Assembly: GCA_964501265.1 (NCBI GenBank)
Contig: CAZCSK010000011.1
Span: 1-60,144, forward strand
Origin: CAZCSK01 sp964501265
GTDB taxonomy: Bacteria; Actinomycetota; CADDZG01; JAHWKV01
Reading direction: 5' to 3'
Length of the DNA: 60,144 bases
This document shows positions 51,595-58,501 of the stretch, in pieces; positions within the stretch are counted from its first letter, which is position 1, and the number at the start of each line of letters is the position of its first letter. Position numbers and translations under genes: made by a program. The notes below the pieces were generated by a model. The model was given only the letters and a program-made list of their open reading frames with translations. It had not been told where the DNA came from and searched no databases.

Positions 51595-51762
51595 CTGCAG
51601 GGGGGCGATGGCCTGTTCCGCTCCCGGTCAGTTCTGAATTTCGGGATGCCTCAGTCAGGAGATTCTCAGATCGGCTTGCAGGGATTTAGTCAAAGGCTGA
51701 CGAATAAGCAGTCAGGCGGCTTCGACATACTGTCTCCGCCGTTCGATGGGATATCCTCTAGT

Positions 51763-51890
51763 CCTTCCCTTGACGAAAGGGATGGGGTTGGGGTCGGGGT
51801 GGCACTCAACAGGTTGCCTTTCCGTGGCGTATCCGCCACGGCTATCGGACGTTCACCTTTAGCGCGCCGTTGGCGCGTGTCACGTGTAGC
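51763..51890 (+). ncRNA. Candidate retron non-coding RNA region (msr/msd), tentative
   Basis: Directly upstream of the retron-type reverse transcriptase are three compact stem-loops: 51763-51785 (TCCCTT/AAGGGA with flanking CC/GG), 51822-51841 (CCGTGGCG, loop TATC, CGCCACGG) and 51862-51878 (seven pairs, loop GTT). A TTTAGC string at about 51858-51863 resembles the branching-guanosine context. I could not find the long complementary a1/a2 ends that normally enclose msr-msd, so the exact limits are not established. Confidence 0.25.
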
Positions 51891-51903
51891 ATGAGTAAGC
51901 ACT

Positions 51904-53622
51904 GTGCAGGTTGAACCAACGGGTGCTGCCCCTACCAGCCTTACGCTTGCCCCTCATCCTTTGCCCATGAATTCCCCTGAAGCGTTAGCCAATTGCCTCG
52001 GTATTCCCCTTCGCACATTGACCTTCCTCTTCTATGCTTTGCCTCCGCGCAAGAGGTACGAGACCTTCACGCTTATGCGGCGCTCCGGCGTGGGAACCCG
52101 CACAATTCACGCGCCTATCAGGCCGATAAAGGAAGTGCAGCGAAAACTGGCCGAGCTACTCGCGCCGCTCTATCGCCCGCGCGTGAACGTTCACGGCTAC
52201 ATCAGGAGTCGAAGCATCATCTCTAACGCACGTGTTCATAGTCGTCAACAGTGGGTTCTTCGCGTTGACCTCGAGGACTTTTTTCCGACGATCCATTTCG
52301 GAAGAGTTATAGGTTTGTTTAAGGCTCCGCCCTTCTCGTACTCCCTGCCAGTGGCACGGTTGTTAGCTAGCATTTGTTGCTATCGGAGCCAACTTCCGCT
52401 CGGGGCACCGACATCACCACTCATTTCGAACCTGATTTGCCGCGGACTCGACAGAGATCTCGCCAGGCTCGCCCGTTCCCAGCAGTGCTACTACTCCCGT
52501 TACTGTGATGACCTTACTTTCTCGACGCGAAGGCGATCGTTCCCTACGGATCTTGCAGAACCAGATCAACAGACGGGTGTCATTATTGCGGGAAGGGCCC
52601 TGGAGGAGGTGATAAAACAGCACGGCTTTCGGATCAACATGAAGAAGACGTCTCTCAGGCAGCGTACCCAGCGTCAAATGGTCACAGGTCTGATAGTCAA
52701 TCAGATTCCAAATATCCCCAAGAACCATGTGCGTTCTGTTCGTGGCTTGCTTTACATCTGGAGAGCTCACGGCCTTGAGCAGGCTGAAGCACGTTTCATC
52801 GACCACAAGAATCGTCCCCCGCAAGCAGCACCTGCTGACTTCGCGAAAATACTACGGGGTAAGGTTCAATTCTATGGATCGGTTAAGGGCTGGCACAGTT
52901 CTGTTTATAAGACCCTGGCTCGTAAATTGAGTCTCGTTGACAATTCGTTTCGTCCAACAAGCAAACCCTCCAAAAGCCCGCTCGAGGCTAGAATCTTCTG
53001 TGAGGGTAAGACGGATTACTCTCATATCAAGGCAGCTCTAAGACACTTTCAGGAACATGGAGAGTTCGTGAATCTTGTCCTTGATGCTCAGATGCATGTG
53101 GGTGAGGGCCACGATGGCCTTTTCAAAATGTGCGCCAACTTTTCCATCGTCCAACAGTCAGTTACGTCCATCTTCATTTTCGATCGAGACAACGACGGTA
53201 TGGTAAAGAAGGTCGATGGGGAGGATGGATTTCAGAATTGGCAAAACAACGTGTACTCTCTGCCGATTCCGGTTCCCCAACATAGATCCTCCGACGAGAA
53301 AGTGTGCATCGAGTTGCTCTATGAGGATGATTTTCTGGCCCTTTCGGACCCCAAGGGTCGACGCGTTTTTCAGCTAAAGGATTTTGACACATCGAACGGC
53401 ATTCACACGAGCGGTAACTTCTTCTACAGGCGAGCAGGAACTTCTCTGATCCCCGATGAGGTCATCGAAATCGCGACGAAGGCGAATGTCGCGTTGAGCA
53501 AGTCAAGGTTCGCCGAAGCCGTCGTCAGACGCGACCCACCGCATAACCAGCCTAACTTTGAAGGGTTTAGAACGCTGTTTGAAATGCTGTTACTGATTAG
53601 ACAGAGTGTGCTCGGGGAGTAG
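51904..53622 (+). CDS. Retron-type reverse transcriptase fused to a TOPRIM domain
   Basis: A 572-residue protein from the GTG at 51904; an ATG at 51967 would give 551 residues and lose only an unstructured start. The reverse transcriptase (about 35-345) has retron-specific marks: NARVH (108-112, NAxxH), VDLEDFFPTI (motif A, Asp122), LPLGAPTSP (motif B), YCDD (200-203) and VTG (260-262). From about 355 follows a TOPRIM-like domain: IFCEGKTD with Glu367, then IFIFDRDND with Asp427 and Asp429. The family makes a hybrid RNA-DNA molecule from an upstream ncRNA and works as an antiphage guard; TOPRIM is a known kind of effector in retrons. No separate effector gene is needed. Confidence 0.88.
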   Translation: MQVEPTGAAPTSLTLAPHPLPMNSPEALANCLGIPLRTLTFLFYALPPRKRYETFTLMRRSGVGTRTIHAPIRPIKEVQRKLAELLAPLYRPRVNVHGYIRSRSIISNARVHSRQQWVLRVDLEDFFPTIHFGRVIGLFKAPPFSYSLPVARLLASICCYRSQLPLGAPTSPLISNLICRGLDRDLARLARSQQCYYSRYCDDLTFSTRRRSFPTDLAEPDQQTGVIIAGRALEEVIKQHGFRINMKKTSLRQRTQRQMVTGLIVNQIPNIPKNHVRSVRGLLYIWRAHGLEQAEARFIDHKNRPPQAAPADFAKILRGKVQFYGSVKGWHSSVYKTLARKLSLVDNSFRPTSKPSKSPLEARIFCEGKTDYSHIKAALRHFQEHGEFVNLVLDAQMHVGEGHDGLFKMCANFSIVQQSVTSIFIFDRDNDGMVKKVDGEDGFQNWQNNVYSLPIPVPQHRSSDEKVCIELLYEDDFLALSDPKGRRVFQLKDFDTSNGIHTSGNFFYRRAGTSLIPDEVIEIATKANVALSKSRFAEAVVRRDPPHNQPNFEGFRTLFEMLLLIRQSVLGE

Positions 53623-53733
53623 TCGTGTTTATGGTCGCCCTGCGCAATACCTTGGAACTCCCTCCGAGATCGTTAACTTCCTTCGGGAGGCCGAACAAAA
53701 CTTTCGCCGGAGGACGACTCGGGGAGAGGTTAG

Positions 53734-53780
53734 TTGACATGTGACATTCACGGGTATACTATTCCCTATAATGTCACATG
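53734..53780 (+). promoter_or_regulatory. Promoter with 11-bp perfect inverted-repeat operator
   Basis: TTGACA (53734-53739) is followed by TATACT (53755-53760, 15-base spacer) or TACTAT (53757-53762, 17-base spacer). CATGTGACATT (53738-53748) and AATGTCACATG (53770-53780) are perfect reverse complements, 32 bases centre to centre. The left arm overlaps the -35 box and the right arm covers the start codon at 53771, so a bound dimer pair would block both. The transcript would be leaderless or nearly so. Confidence 0.75.
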
Positions 53781-54403
53781 ACCTTCCGGAATCTACGTCC
53801 AGTCGTCTCACGGCGCTTGTCCGCGGAGTCGAGGAAAGGCTTCAGGCTGAAGGGCACAAGGTCGGTTCCGTTATGGCGGAGCACCCCGCTTTCGATGCCA
53901 AGTACGTTGAATCGCCGCTGGTCCGGGCGCTAATCGGCTGGTCGGCGCGCCTTCTTGCGGTAAACGGTCTTGTCCTGGAAGTATTGCCAAACGGTGGTGT
54001 CACTGTGTCGCACGTCCACGACGACATTGAGCGGAGCTTTAGGCTGAGACGCGCAAGGCGCGATGCGTACGGCAGGCTTCTGGTCACCGTTTCCTCGGAC
54101 AGCCTCTTGACCACTAGGGCCAAGGACCCCACTTTGTTCGATGACGAAAAGGGTGACTCCTTCTCGCGAGGTTTTGAGCAATGGGTTCTTGCGTACGAGA
54201 TGCAGCCTGGCACACGAACCTTCCTGAAAGTCTCGGCGGCCCGTGTCAGTGGGCTCGTCGGGGAGCATTCTCCGTATCGCCTTAAGCTGGCCGACGTTGT
54301 TTGTATCCCGCACACAGCGCCACTTCCGCCCAACTTCAAGACGGACAAGGATGATCTTGATCTCCCCGACGAGGAAGAGGAGCGCGGCAACGAAGCCGTG
54401 TGA
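53771..54403 (+). CDS. Hypothetical partner of the XRE-ImmA/IrrE protein
   Basis: A 210-residue protein from the ATG at 53771 (MSHDLPESTSSRL). I do not recognise the family. It is soluble, mixed alpha/beta. The first 60 residues are helical (LTALVRGVEERLQAEGHKVG), the middle is beta-rich (LLVTVSSDSLLTT), and the end is acidic (DKDDLDLPDEEEERGNEAV). The stop is nine bases before an XRE-ImmA/IrrE gene and the two share the operator-bearing promoter, so they are one operon. By analogy to toxin-antitoxin and ICE/phage regulators, it could be the toxin or the target of the metallopeptidase. That remains inference. Confidence 0.65.
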   Translation: MSHDLPESTSSRLTALVRGVEERLQAEGHKVGSVMAEHPAFDAKYVESPLVRALIGWSARLLAVNGLVLEVLPNGGVTVSHVHDDIERSFRLRRARRDAYGRLLVTVSSDSLLTTRAKDPTLFDDEKGDSFSRGFEQWVLAYEMQPGTRTFLKVSAARVSGLVGEHSPYRLKLADVVCIPHTAPLPPNFKTDKDDLDLPDEEEERGNEAV

Positions 54404-54412
54404 TCCGACGAG

Positions 54413-55561
54413 ATGCCGCGCACGAGGAGCAGTGGGCAGTTGTCGATCTTCGGCGGCGTGAACAACGAGGTTCTGGAACGGATTAAGCGGCTTCGCTTGG
54501 TACGGGGATGGGATCAGGCCGAACTTGCCGTAAGGGCAAGAATACTTCAACCGAAGGTTTCGCAAATTGAGTCTGGCCGCCTGGCACCGACGGATGAGCA
54601 AATCAGCGGGATAGCAACAGCGCTGGGATACTCGCCAAGTTTCCTGACAGCCGAACTGAGATTGAACCCCACGACCCGTCCTTGGTTGCGTGCTTATGCC
54701 GACGCCAGCAAACGTGAGGCCGATGCCCGGATCGCTGCGACCACGCTCGCTGTCGAGTACGTTCGGTCCCTGAGTTTGCAGCTCCTTCCTAATCTCATCC
54801 CGGCATTCAGAGGTGCGCTAGATGACGAGGAGGCTATCGAGGAAGCCGCGACTGAAGTTCGACACCTTGCACAAATCGACCACGATGCCGTCGTGACCAA
54901 TGCGATGCGCGCAGTCGAACGCCTCGGGTGCCTCGTACTTCCGCTGGAATCCGAACTTGGGCGTCACCTCGGCATGTCAGTTCGCGCCGACGAGATCCCG
55001 GTTGTGTCCGTTGCCAAGACTGGAGTGTCCGGTGACCGACAGCGATGGACTGTTGCTCACGAGTTGGGGCACCTGACGCTTCATGGAAACGCACCACCGC
55101 CCCGGGATGCCCGTGAGTCTCGTCGAATGGAGGACGAGGCGCATCGGTTCGCTGGCGCATTCCTTTGCCCTGAGGAGATGCTGCACGAAGCCCTGGACAA
55201 CAAACCCGTGACACTCAACGCATTGGCTGAGGTGAAGGCGGTCTGGGGGGTCGCTATCAAGGCTCTCGTCCACCGATGCGACACCCTCGGCATAATCGAT
55301 TCTGATCACGCCCGATCTCTTTACAAGCAAATCTCTTCTCGGAAGTGGTCGAGGGATGAACCCGTGTATGTGTCGACAGAGTCGGCGCAGTGGCTTGAAA
55401 GATCCCTTCTGCGAAAGGCAGAGGGAGACGACCTCCCCGGCGCGTGCAAACGCTTGGCCTCCGATGTCGGAGGTAACTCTGACGACCTGCTTTCGTTCGC
55501 TGATTGGACTGAGGGCGAGGATGGTCAGATCGTCAGTCTCGCGAAACACCGCCGAAACTAG
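54413..55561 (+). CDS. XRE-family HTH fused to ImmA/IrrE metallopeptidase
   Basis: A 382-residue protein. Residues 18-72 are an XRE helix-turn-helix (IKRLRLVRGWDQAELAVRA, QPKVSQIESG). Residues about 160-290 are an ImmA/IrrE zinc metallopeptidase with HELGH (216-220) and the downstream EDEAHRFAGAFLCP, whose acidic residue is the likely third ligand. Such proteins cleave repressors or act as antitoxin-like regulators. It is the second gene of an operon headed by a perfect inverted repeat, which its HTH probably recognises. A C-terminal ~90-residue tail is unrecognised. The active site is intact. Confidence 0.87.
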   Translation: MPRTRSSGQLSIFGGVNNEVLERIKRLRLVRGWDQAELAVRARILQPKVSQIESGRLAPTDEQISGIATALGYSPSFLTAELRLNPTTRPWLRAYADASKREADARIAATTLAVEYVRSLSLQLLPNLIPAFRGALDDEEAIEEAATEVRHLAQIDHDAVVTNAMRAVERLGCLVLPLESELGRHLGMSVRADEIPVVSVAKTGVSGDRQRWTVAHELGHLTLHGNAPPPRDARESRRMEDEAHRFAGAFLCPEEMLHEALDNKPVTLNALAEVKAVWGVAIKALVHRCDTLGIIDSDHARSLYKQISSRKWSRDEPVYVSTESAQWLERSLLRKAEGDDLPGACKRLASDVGGNSDDLLSFADWTEGEDGQIVSLAKHRRN

Positions 55562-55640
55562 GCAGCCCGCGAGGCTACTCTTTCTGCGAGGGCGATTCCA
55601 ATACAGCGACTAGTTAGGCAAACCACAAGGATGAGATTCG

Positions 55641-56116
55641 ATGACTAGGCAGCGCACTGAAAGGGTAGTTGGGCTCACTGTTCGACTCATAAAGGAAGAG
55701 GTTGACAGTTGGGAACATGTCCTTCGCGCGCCAGAGTCCATGGAGCGCTACGACTTAAACGCGAGCCTCCCCTATTCGGGGGCACTCTACATCCGGCTCC
55801 CGAAAGAATCCGTACCGCGCTGGGTTGACTTCCTCAAAGATGGCTTGGCCGAGGGGCTCGTTCCCATCAAAACCTCAAGCGCCGCCGCAATCCTCTTCGT
55901 TGAGGCCGCAGGGCGACGGTTCGCCCTCTCTTTCGGCTTCGGCCATGCCCTGCTAGTGCGGGTACATTCGAAACCGACTTCGGTCTAAAAGTCGTCTTGA
56001 ATACCGTCGATGCCGAACATCTCCGAACGATCGACATCCGAAACTTTGAAGAGCTGACTGTCGACACGCGTCGCCAGGTGAGTAGAACGTCGCCCCTTGA
56101 GACTTTCGGGTTAATC
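55641..56116 (+). pseudogene. DUF6119/TIGR04141-like gene remnant
   Basis: The first frame (55641-55988, 115 residues) has an RLIKE start, then WVDFLKDGL, SSAAAILFVEAAGRRFALSFGFGHALL, the N-terminal blocks of the sporadically distributed TIGR04141/DUF6119 family. The homology then continues in another frame, from about 55958, as GTFETDFGLKVVLNTVDAE and LRTIDIRNFEE, then TRRQVSRTSPLETFGL, to about 56116, where it stops. Full members are about 500 residues. So the gene has a frameshift near 55950 and has lost its C-terminal three quarters. It sits in the accessory zone after the XRE-ImmA/IrrE operon. Confidence 0.7.
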
Positions 56117-56188
56117 TGCATCCAACGGGCATGCCACTCCAGAACGCAGACAACATGCCATAGAAAAGATACGCCGGTACAATTGATT

Positions 56189-56935
56189 ATGGCTTGGCGC
56201 AGGTTTGCTCTTTGGGTAATTGTGGTTTTGCTTACGGCATCCTGCGGAGCCAAAAGTGTGGGGTCGCCGACGATATCCAATCCTTCGGCTGAGCCTTCGT
56301 CAATTGACTACACCGAGAGCCAGGAAACGGCCACCGCGTCTCCCGGCTCCACCACGCCCGCATCCGCAAAGCAATCTCCCAAGCCTTCGGCGAAGGCATC
56401 GAACAAGGCGTCCCCCACTCCCACCAAGACCCATGAACCAATCTACGGGGGCCAGCTTCTTGCGCCCATCAAGTCGACCGCTGGTTTCCCCTCGATACCC
56501 TCTCCCGATTCCAGGTTGAGGCAGTCCGTCACCCTGAAGTCCACTGAGGTCAGGCAGGGCGGAACCTTAGAGGGTGAGTTCGTAATCGAAAATACTTCCT
56601 TGGACTTTGTTTACTTGCCCCATCCCCGAGGAGGTTGTATCTACGACCGGGGGGTTTGGGACCGAAATGGTGAATGGGCGGGGGGGCGCTCCATTTTCGG
56701 CAACAGGTGTGGAGGGACCAGCTACAGCGAATACAAGCCTTTGGAGGTCAAACGAATCACCTTTACCCTAGACACCCTTGGCCTCTATGTTGATGGCGAC
56801 CGCCAGCCGCTGCCCCCCGGCACCTATCAGGGCGCCAGGGGAATTGAGATCAACACCTGTTACGGGGATCCAGGGGGAGATATTTGCGGCGCCATCTGGT
56901 TTGCCTCCCCAGTCCCCTTCAACATCCGTCCCTGA
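56189..56935 (+). CDS. Lipoprotein of unknown function
   Basis: A 248-residue lipoprotein. MAWRRFALWVIVVLLTASC gives a signal with the lipobox LTASC and Cys19. A Ser/Pro/Thr-rich linker (20-85, with AKQSPKPSAKASNKASP) follows, then a beta-rich domain (about 105-245) with four Cys (GGCIYD, GNRCGG, NTCYGD, DICGA), probably two disulphides. The frame is open upstream into the remnant gene, but the ATG at 56189 precedes a proper signal peptide. The fold suggests an Ig-like or protease-inhibitor-like domain, but I do not recognise the family. The next 198 bases (56936-57133) show nothing. Confidence 0.75.
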   Translation: MAWRRFALWVIVVLLTASCGAKSVGSPTISNPSAEPSSIDYTESQETATASPGSTTPASAKQSPKPSAKASNKASPTPTKTHEPIYGGQLLAPIKSTAGFPSIPSPDSRLRQSVTLKSTEVRQGGTLEGEFVIENTSLDFVYLPHPRGGCIYDRGVWDRNGEWAGGRSIFGNRCGGTSYSEYKPLEVKRITFTLDTLGLYVDGDRQPLPPGTYQGARGIEINTCYGDPGGDICGAIWFASPVPFNIRP

Positions 56936-57133
56936 AGCGAAAGCCCCGACTTTTAATCGCTGCGACGCTGATCCTGACCTGTGGTCAGGTTGCGGAGTCC
57001 ACAAAACGTTACCTTCGCCCAATTAATTCACGCCGTGGCCTACTCCAGATATGCTCGACAGTCCTTCTTCGGCCACATTCGTCCAGCTGTCTCCCCGAGT
57101 TTCCTAGCGAGAATCCGGTCAGCGCAAATGTTG

Positions 57134-57355
57134 TTATGGCATCCGCCTCAGCTTGCGGCCGACTTTTCGGGCCCATTTCTCGATTTGGGGGCGAAGCCAT
57201 AGCCGGGGACGACCGGGGCCCAGGTCGATAACGGGACGCGGCATGTCTGGATAGCGCCGCTGGTAGGCGCTTACGGTGTTCCGCTGAGCTAGACCCAGCA
57301 AATCAGCAATTTCTTTGGCGTCGATTAGGTCTTCACTTCGCAATACTGGAGTCAC
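57134..57355 (-). CDS. Small HTH (AlpA/excisionase-like) DNA-binding protein
   Basis: A 73-residue protein starting at GTG 57355 (MTPVLRSEDLIDAKEIADLLG). The helix-turn-helix LIDAKEIADLLGLAQRNTVSAYQRRY is followed by a wing, MPRPVIDLGPGRPRLWLRPQIEKWARK, as in AlpA/excisionase-type regulators. It is divergent from the recombinase-like gene at 57483. The region between holds two TAGTATAC sites and a consensus promoter, so this protein probably controls the element's transcription or its excision. Confidence 0.7.
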   Translation of the reverse strand: MTPVLRSEDLIDAKEIADLLGLAQRNTVSAYQRRYPDMPRPVIDLGPGRPRLWLRPQIEKWARKVGRKLRRMP

Positions 57356-57363
57356 GATTTTAT

Positions 57364-57408
57364 TAGTATACAGGGGTTGACAAGGACGTTGGCGGATGCT
57401 AGTATACG
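57364..57408 (+). promoter_or_regulatory. Consensus promoter with two TAGTATAC sites
   Basis: TTGACA (57377-57382), a 17-base spacer and TAGTAT (57400-57405) make a near-ideal promoter directed at the recombinase-like gene. TAGTATACAGGG begins at about 57364 and TAGTATACGGGT at 57400; the shared octamer contains the palindrome GTATAC. One copy flanks the promoter upstream and the other forms the -10 box, a repressor-site arrangement. Confidence 0.7.
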
Positions 57409-57482
57409 GGTGTAATCGATAAGGGCCCCGGCGGTGTTGAAGCACCCCGGGGCATGGCCTAGACCTACAAGGAGGTCTCGAC

Positions 57483-58466
57483 ATGTATAAGGGTAACGCT
57501 CAGCGCAACTCGAGCGCTGTTTCAAGCAGGAATTCCAGGTTCACCACTTCCGGCGAAGGTGCCGTCGTTGGTCAACCTTGCCAGGTGAGTCCGTCGGAGG
57601 CTCTCGGGATTGTCCTAAAGGAGCTCAAGCGCACCAAGCTGGCCGACTACACCACACAACGGGCGACTGAGATTTTGGTGCGCTTCACGATCTACATCGA
57701 AAAGGGCCATCGTCTGAGGTCCATCCGCGACATAGCCGAGGAGCATGTCGAAGGGTTTGTCTTCGCATCGCTTCTTGGACGCGCCGATCAACCCAGGCGC
57801 CCGAGCCTCGCAACCATGCACATTCGGCGGACGGCCCTGCGTCTTTATTTTCGGATCGGCCGCCAGGTTGGGCTCTTTTCCAACGATCCGACACTCGATC
57901 TGCACCTTCCGCCCAAGTCATGCCTGTCCGTGCGTCCCCTAACAGACGAGGAAGTGGGGCTCTGCCGCAGCTACTCGATTCACTCTTTGCGCAACACGCG
58001 CCACCCCGCAGCATGGGCGCTGGCGGAGGCCACCGCAAGGACATCCGAGATTCCCTACGTTCGCGTCTCGGACCTTGATCTGGATGCCGGCCGTATCTGG
58101 CTGCATGGGTCTGTCAAGACGGAGCCGCGCTGGGGCTTGTTGTCGTCTTGGGGGCGGACTCAGTTGGAGCGGCGAATCCGAACGCTCAAGATGTCGGCTG
58201 GTGAGGATCGCTTGATCATGTATGAAGGTGAAGGGCCCCAGGAGTCGAAGCAGTCATCGTCTTGCGCCGCAGTCTCCGACACACTGACAAGAGCTGGTCT
58301 TTCGAGTGAACCCGATGTCCGCCCGGCCTCGGTTGCAGCATGGGCCGGTACGAGAATTCTTGCGGAGGGCGGCCGAATCGAGGAAGTAGCGCGCCGCCTA
58401 GGACTGCGGAGCCTCGATGGCGCCGCGCGTGCGATCGAGTGGGATTGGAAAGAGCGGGCGGAATAG
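57483..58466 (+). CDS. Tyrosine-recombinase-like protein lacking the catalytic tyrosine
   Basis: A 327-residue protein, ATG at 57483 behind AAGGAGG. An N-terminal SAM-like helical domain (about 36-140) precedes a C-terminal domain. ATARTSEIPYVRVSDLDL matches the recombinase box with Arg186, and VKTEPRWGLL holds a beta-hairpin Lys212. VRPASVAAWAGTRILAEGG and VARRLGLRS correspond to the HxxR region and the LGH box. The usual His-x-x-Arg is altered, and the place of the nucleophilic Tyr reads AIEWDW. It may therefore bind DNA without cleaving it, or use a diverged site. It lies 35 bases before the transposase gene in the same transcript. Confidence 0.7.
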   Translation: MYKGNAQRNSSAVSSRNSRFTTSGEGAVVGQPCQVSPSEALGIVLKELKRTKLADYTTQRATEILVRFTIYIEKGHRLRSIRDIAEEHVEGFVFASLLGRADQPRRPSLATMHIRRTALRLYFRIGRQVGLFSNDPTLDLHLPPKSCLSVRPLTDEEVGLCRSYSIHSLRNTRHPAAWALAEATARTSEIPYVRVSDLDLDAGRIWLHGSVKTEPRWGLLSSWGRTQLERRIRTLKMSAGEDRLIMYEGEGPQESKQSSSCAAVSDTLTRAGLSSEPDVRPASVAAWAGTRILAEGGRIEEVARRLGLRSLDGAARAIEWDWKERAE

Positions 58467-58501
58467 GGCAGAGAGACCGACAGGAAAGACGGACGGTCCA
58501 A

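Larger units (their letters stand above)
51335..51903. other. Structured intergenic region upstream of the reverse transcriptase
   Basis: These 569 bases hold, in order: the transposase 3' hairpin (51355-51426), a 54-base hairpin (51475-51528), the right copy of the 91-bp repeat (51504-51594), about 95 bases with no clear feature, and a run of short stem-loops from 51763 to 51878 directly before the reverse transcriptase. No protein gene is supported here. Confidence 0.6.

Noticed and set aside
51504..51690. A small protein encoded by the 91-bp repeat (reading GPVGVVENPVCPG)
   Set aside because: The same short peptide can be read from both copies, but changes fall at all codon positions, there is no ribosome site, and one copy runs out of an unrelated gene's end.
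51840..51920. GTTCACCT (about 51851) and AGGTTGAAC (about 51908) as retron a1/a2 ends
   Set aside because: They pair only with a bulge and enclose about 60 bases, too short for an msr-msd with the hairpins needed.
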